This document shows, piece by piece, positions 59,925-62,750 of a stretch of DNA of 62,750 nucleotides. Both the position numbers and the translations under genes were made by a program. The notes below the pieces were generated by a model. That model saw only the letters and a program-made list of their open reading frames with translations. It was not told the DNA's origin and did not search any database. Position 1 is the first letter of the stretch. Every line of letters begins with the position of its first letter. This stretch comes from Neptunitalea chrysea. Its GTDB lineage: Bacteria > Bacteroidota > Bacteroidia > Flavobacteriales > Flavobacteriaceae. The DNA is taken from NCBI RefSeq assembly GCF_027924145.1, contig NZ_BRVP01000020.1, forward strand, positions 1 to 62,750, given 5' to 3'.

Positions 59925-61298
59925 TTATTTAATGCTTAATAAAATTTCAACTTTGGTTCCGTACCCTTTTTTACTTTTAATATGAATTTTACCATGAATA
60001 GCATCTAGTGCTTTTTTAGTAATTGCTAATCCTAAACCTGTACCAGAAATATTTTTATGTTCTAAAAATGCTGATCTAAAAAATGGATTGAATAATTTAT
60101 CAATATCTTCTTTATTAATTCCGATACCCTCATCACTAATTATGCAAGAAACTTGGTGCCCCTTACTCTTCAACTCTATAATAATGGTCCCTTTTTGATT
60201 AGAGTATTTAATGGCGTTTGATATAATGTTATCAATAACTAATGTAGCGTGGTATATTGGTACTTGAACACAGCAGTGCTTATCTGCTTTAAATTTAATT
60301 TTTAATTCTTTCTTGTTTATTAAGTCATTAAACCGTTGAATACTCTCATCAATTAATGGGATTAAATCTCCTTTATCTTCTTTAGATTTTTCTTTATAAT
60401 CAAACCTAGCTAAATAAAGTAACTGAGTAATCATATCACTCATTCTATCAATTTCCTGTAGACTAAAATCTATCTTATCTTTATATTCTTCGACAGATCT
60501 GTCTTTACGACTCACGATTTCTAAGGTACCTCTTAACGAAGCCAAAGGTGTTCTTAGCTCATGTGAGGCATCTGAGGTAAACTGTCGCTCTCTTTGTAAA
60601 GTATCCTCAATCCTTTGCAACAAGCTGTTAATAGAGGAAGATAATTCGTATAACTCATCGTTATGAGGAGGTAAAGAAACACGTTCACTAAGATTATTAT
60701 TGTTAATACGCTCAGTAGTTTTTGTAATTTGCTTTATAGGCTGAATACTTTTACCAACTAAATATCTAGAAGTGAAAAACAATCCTAAAAGAATTATTGG
60801 ATACGATAACAATAAGATTGTATACAATTGTTCAATGACCATTTGAGAAGCTTCAAAAGACATGGCTGTTAAAATATATCCTTTAACTTTATTATTAACG
60901 TACACCGGAACCTGTACCTGTCTTATAATTTCGTTTTCAAGAAAGGTATTGAAATGAGAATTATTTTCCCGCTCAGCATCAAAAGTAAGCTCGTCTTTAT
61001 GAAGGTTAGGAGACTTATCGATAATTACATCATTACTATCTATGATTTGTACAAATACCGGATTTACTTCAGCCTCTGTATGTTCGCGCTCTTCCCATTC
61101 TTCACGATTAGAAAATCTAAGAGTTTCTTTATTTAACTCATCCATATGCACCCCAGCCTCAAAACTAAGATCATTGTCTAGATTTATATAAATTGTATTC
61201 TTTACAATGGTAAATACTACAAGAAACACAATAGCTATTACAATACCTGTAGCAATAAGGTAATGAAGAGCAATCCTAGTTTTAAAACGTAAAATCAT
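59925..61298 (-). CDS. Sensor histidine kinase
   Basis: 457 residues: membrane helices near 13-35 and 160-182 flank a periplasmic sensor domain of about 120 residues, followed by a HAMP linker, HisKA with H in TSDASHELRTPLASLRGTLE and an HATPase domain (DNIISNAIKYSNQ, DEGIGINKED, GTGLGLAITKKAL). It overlaps the response regulator gene by 4 bp. It ends 63 bp upstream of the thioredoxin operon start, in the same direction. Confidence 0.93.
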   Translation of the reverse strand: MILRFKTRIALHYLIATGIVIAIVFLVVFTIVKNTIYINLDNDLSFEAGVHMDELNKETLRFSNREEWEEREHTEAEVNPVFVQIIDSNDVIIDKSPNLHKDELTFDAERENNSHFNTFLENEIIRQVQVPVYVNNKVKGYILTAMSFEASQMVIEQLYTILLLSYPIILLGLFFTSRYLVGKSIQPIKQITKTTERINNNNLSERVSLPPHNDELYELSSSINSLLQRIEDTLQRERQFTSDASHELRTPLASLRGTLEIVSRKDRSVEEYKDKIDFSLQEIDRMSDMITQLLYLARFDYKEKSKEDKGDLIPLIDESIQRFNDLINKKELKIKFKADKHCCVQVPIYHATLVIDNIISNAIKYSNQKGTIIIELKSKGHQVSCIISDEGIGINKEDIDKLFNPFFRSAFLEHKNISGTGLGLAITKKALDAIHGKIHIKSKKGYGTKVEILLSIK

Positions 61299-61957
61299 AC
61301 CTCTTTAATTATATAGCCAACGCCTCTAATAGTATGTATATACTCGTTACTTTTAAGGTTCAACTTCTTTCGTAACGCGTTCATAAATACATCTATTACA
61401 CCCGAATCATAGTTGAAGTTAATATCCCAAACATTATCTAAAATACTAGATCTAGAACAAGCTTTACCTTTGTTAATTAGTAAATATTCTAGTAAAGAGA
61501 ACTCCTTACGTGTAAGAATAATTTCTTCGTTATTCTTAAAAACCTGAAAAGTAGTTGCATTCAATGAAATATCTCCAACACTGTAAATTTCGTTCTTAAT
61601 TGTTGAACGAAGCTGAACTTTAATGCGTTCTAATAATTCGGAAAAATGGAAAGGTTTTCTAATATAATCATTGGCTCCGGTTTGTAATCCTTGTATAGTT
61701 TCCTCTACAGTATCTTTAGCAGTTAAAAATAAAATAGGAGTTTGAATATTATTGGTTCTTAAAGTATTGCAAATTTCTATTCCACTTATACCGGGTAACA
61801 TCCAGTCTAAAATAATAACATCATAGTTGTTGTTTAAAGCTAACGCTAAACCCTTATCACCATTATTAGAAGGAGTAACCTCAAAAGATTCCTCTTCAAA
61901 TCCTTGAGTTAAAAAGCTTAAAATGCCAGGTTCATCCTCTACTATTAATATCTTCAC
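61295..61957 (-). CDS. OmpR-family response regulator
   Basis: Receiver domain with EDE near the start, phospho-acceptor Asp in VIILDWMLPG and Lys in DYIRKPFHF, followed by a winged-helix DNA-binding domain (LTRKEFSLLEYLL, HTIRGVGYIIKEV). The GTG start at 61957 gives the standard beginning (V/M)KILIVEDE and places the upstream site 44 bp from the start, as in the thioredoxin operon (43 bp). The ATG at 61984 would add nine residues not seen in relatives. It is cotranscribed with the kinase. Confidence 0.93.
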   Translation of the reverse strand: MKILIVEDEPGILSFLTQGFEEESFEVTPSNNGDKGLALALNNNYDVIILDWMLPGISGIEICNTLRTNNIQTPILFLTAKDTVEETIQGLQTGANDYIRKPFHFSELLERIKVQLRSTIKNEIYSVGDISLNATTFQVFKNNEEIILTRKEFSLLEYLLINKGKACSRSSILDNVWDINFNYDSGVIDVFMNALRKKLNLKSNEYIHTIRGVGYIIKEV

Positions 61958-62001
61958 GCGGTAAAAATCATGATTAATAATCATAAATTTAGCATTTTAA
62001 A

Positions 62002-62017
62002 CTTAAGATTAGCTTAA
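62002..62017 (-). promoter_or_regulatory. Response-regulator site copy 2 (candidate)
   Basis: CTTAAGATTAGCTTAA, matching 59906-59921 at 15 of 16 positions, upstream of the response regulator gene. The wider sequence AAACTTAA...TTAAGTTT is an inverted repeat. Autoregulation is the simplest reading. Confidence 0.6.
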
Positions 62018-62400
62018 GTTTAAGACTAAGTATAGTTAATAATGCTCCTTCAGCTACCAATACAACAATAAAGAAGTAGCATCTACTGATTACCGACAGC
62101 TTTAAATTCCCTATTTAACTTTAAACATTAACCAATTTTGGGCAATAGGGTAAGAGTAGGGGTACTCTGTATCGTATAATTGATAATTTTTAACCTGAAC
62201 ATCTAATTCCTATACACCCATATTTTACATAAAAAGTAATTTTATTATAAAAGCCCAAATTAATCTAGATATTGGAATAAATTATTATGCCTTAATGAGT
62301 TGTAAAATTAAAAAACGTTTGTATATTCGATAAAAAGTATTATTTTTACGTTTAAATACATAACAAACCCCAATTTAAGTTTTATCTAAACCACCTGCTT
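62018..62400. other. Gene-less gap between divergent genes
   Basis: An A+T-rich stretch with no credible frame and no obvious RNA gene. It must hold the promoters of the response regulator and of the small gene at 62401. Nothing else is seen. Confidence 0.5.
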
Positions 62401-62670
62401 ATGAAAACTGAGTTAAATTTAGAAAGTTCTATTGAGTTATGTCAATTATTTTTTGAGGCTAATAAAGTTGCTGAAAAAGAAGCTTTAGGACAAGATTTAA
62501 TTACTTACATAGAAAAATCTTCAATACAAAACAAAGCTTTTATTGAAACGGTATTAGCTCCTGTATTACAATTACATGTAGATACCTTTAATTGTACTAA
62601 AATTAAATTGAAGATAGATAATTTAAAGTCTATAGTCAGTAATTTTTACATAAAAGAAGAAGTTGCTTAA
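62401..62670 (+). CDS. Small helical protein of unknown function
   Basis: 89 residues, predicted mostly helical and acidic to neutral (ELNLESSIELCQLFFEANKV, NFYIKEEVA). There is no signal peptide, membrane helix or known motif. It is divergent from the response regulator. The window ends soon after it, so its operon context is not visible. Confidence 0.5.
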   Translation: MKTELNLESSIELCQLFFEANKVAEKEALGQDLITYIEKSSIQNKAFIETVLAPVLQLHVDTFNCTKIKLKIDNLKSIVSNFYIKEEVA

Positions 62671-62750
62671 CCCGTTGTGCATTTAAGCAATATTGATTTT
62701 TAGATTATTGATATTTCTGTTGAATTCAAATATGGTTATATATTGAATGA

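Noticed and set aside
1-62750. CRISPR arrays, rRNA and tRNA genes
   Set aside because: No regularly spaced repeats, rRNA blocks or complete tRNA cloverleaf were seen. The only tRNA-like sequence is the tmRNA end and its displaced copy.

Overview
The window comes from a low-G+C Bacteroidota genome, most likely a member of the Flavobacteriaceae. The evidence is a tmRNA whose tag ends NGENNYALAA, SusC/SusD pairs, hybrid two-component regulators, Bacteroidota-type -7 promoter boxes (TAnnTTTG), and families such as DUF4834, DUF4266, DUF3570, YfhO and DUF6660. The genus cannot be fixed from this sequence alone.

About 0.35-25.5 kb is an integrated genomic island sitting in the 3' end of ssrA (tmRNA). 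A repeat of about 124 nt, which includes the tmRNA terminator and the last 15 nt of the tmRNA, occurs at 346-468 and again at 25380-25503. A tyrosine integrase (23979-25256) lies directly beside the intact tmRNA. The left edge holds decayed insertion sequences (an IS3 remnant and an 890-bp IS5-type element) and broken SDR, AraC and aldo/keto reductase genes. The main cargo is a complete fructan utilisation locus: a hybrid two-component sensor with a periplasmic sugar-binding domain, a sugar MFS porter, a GH32 enzyme, SusC, SusD, a surface glycan-binding protein, a second GH32 enzyme and a PfkB fructokinase. Surface hydrolysis, outer membrane import, periplasmic trimming, inner membrane uptake and phosphorylation are all present. 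Behind it come a fragment of a second glycan-binding protein, a TonB receptor with a Cys-rich partner, an ssb/DUF932 module, a frameshifted gene and an orphan antitoxin. I see no conjugation genes. The island is visibly richer in G+C than the DNA to its right.

From 26 kb onward the sequence looks like ordinary chromosome. It holds a saccharopine/alanine dehydrogenase-type enzyme, a TlpA-like lipoprotein, a membrane-protein module (DUF1361, Coq4-like, DUF4173, small membrane proteins) with a winged-helix regulator and two matching operators, a CHASE/PAS histidine kinase with a response regulator, pta-ackA, an acyltransferase-like protein, an outer membrane protein, and a DUF4834-YfhO-glycosyltransferase-flippase operon.

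After several small lipoproteins and a TPR histidine kinase/response regulator pair comes an SOS-like mutagenesis cassette: a self-cleaving S24 repressor divergent from a DnaE-type polymerase with a degenerate PHP domain, which overlaps a Y-family polymerase. The window ends with a thioredoxin-ApbE-DUF4266-DUF3570 operon and an OmpR-type two-component system. A shared 16-bp site upstream of both suggests that the system controls the operon.
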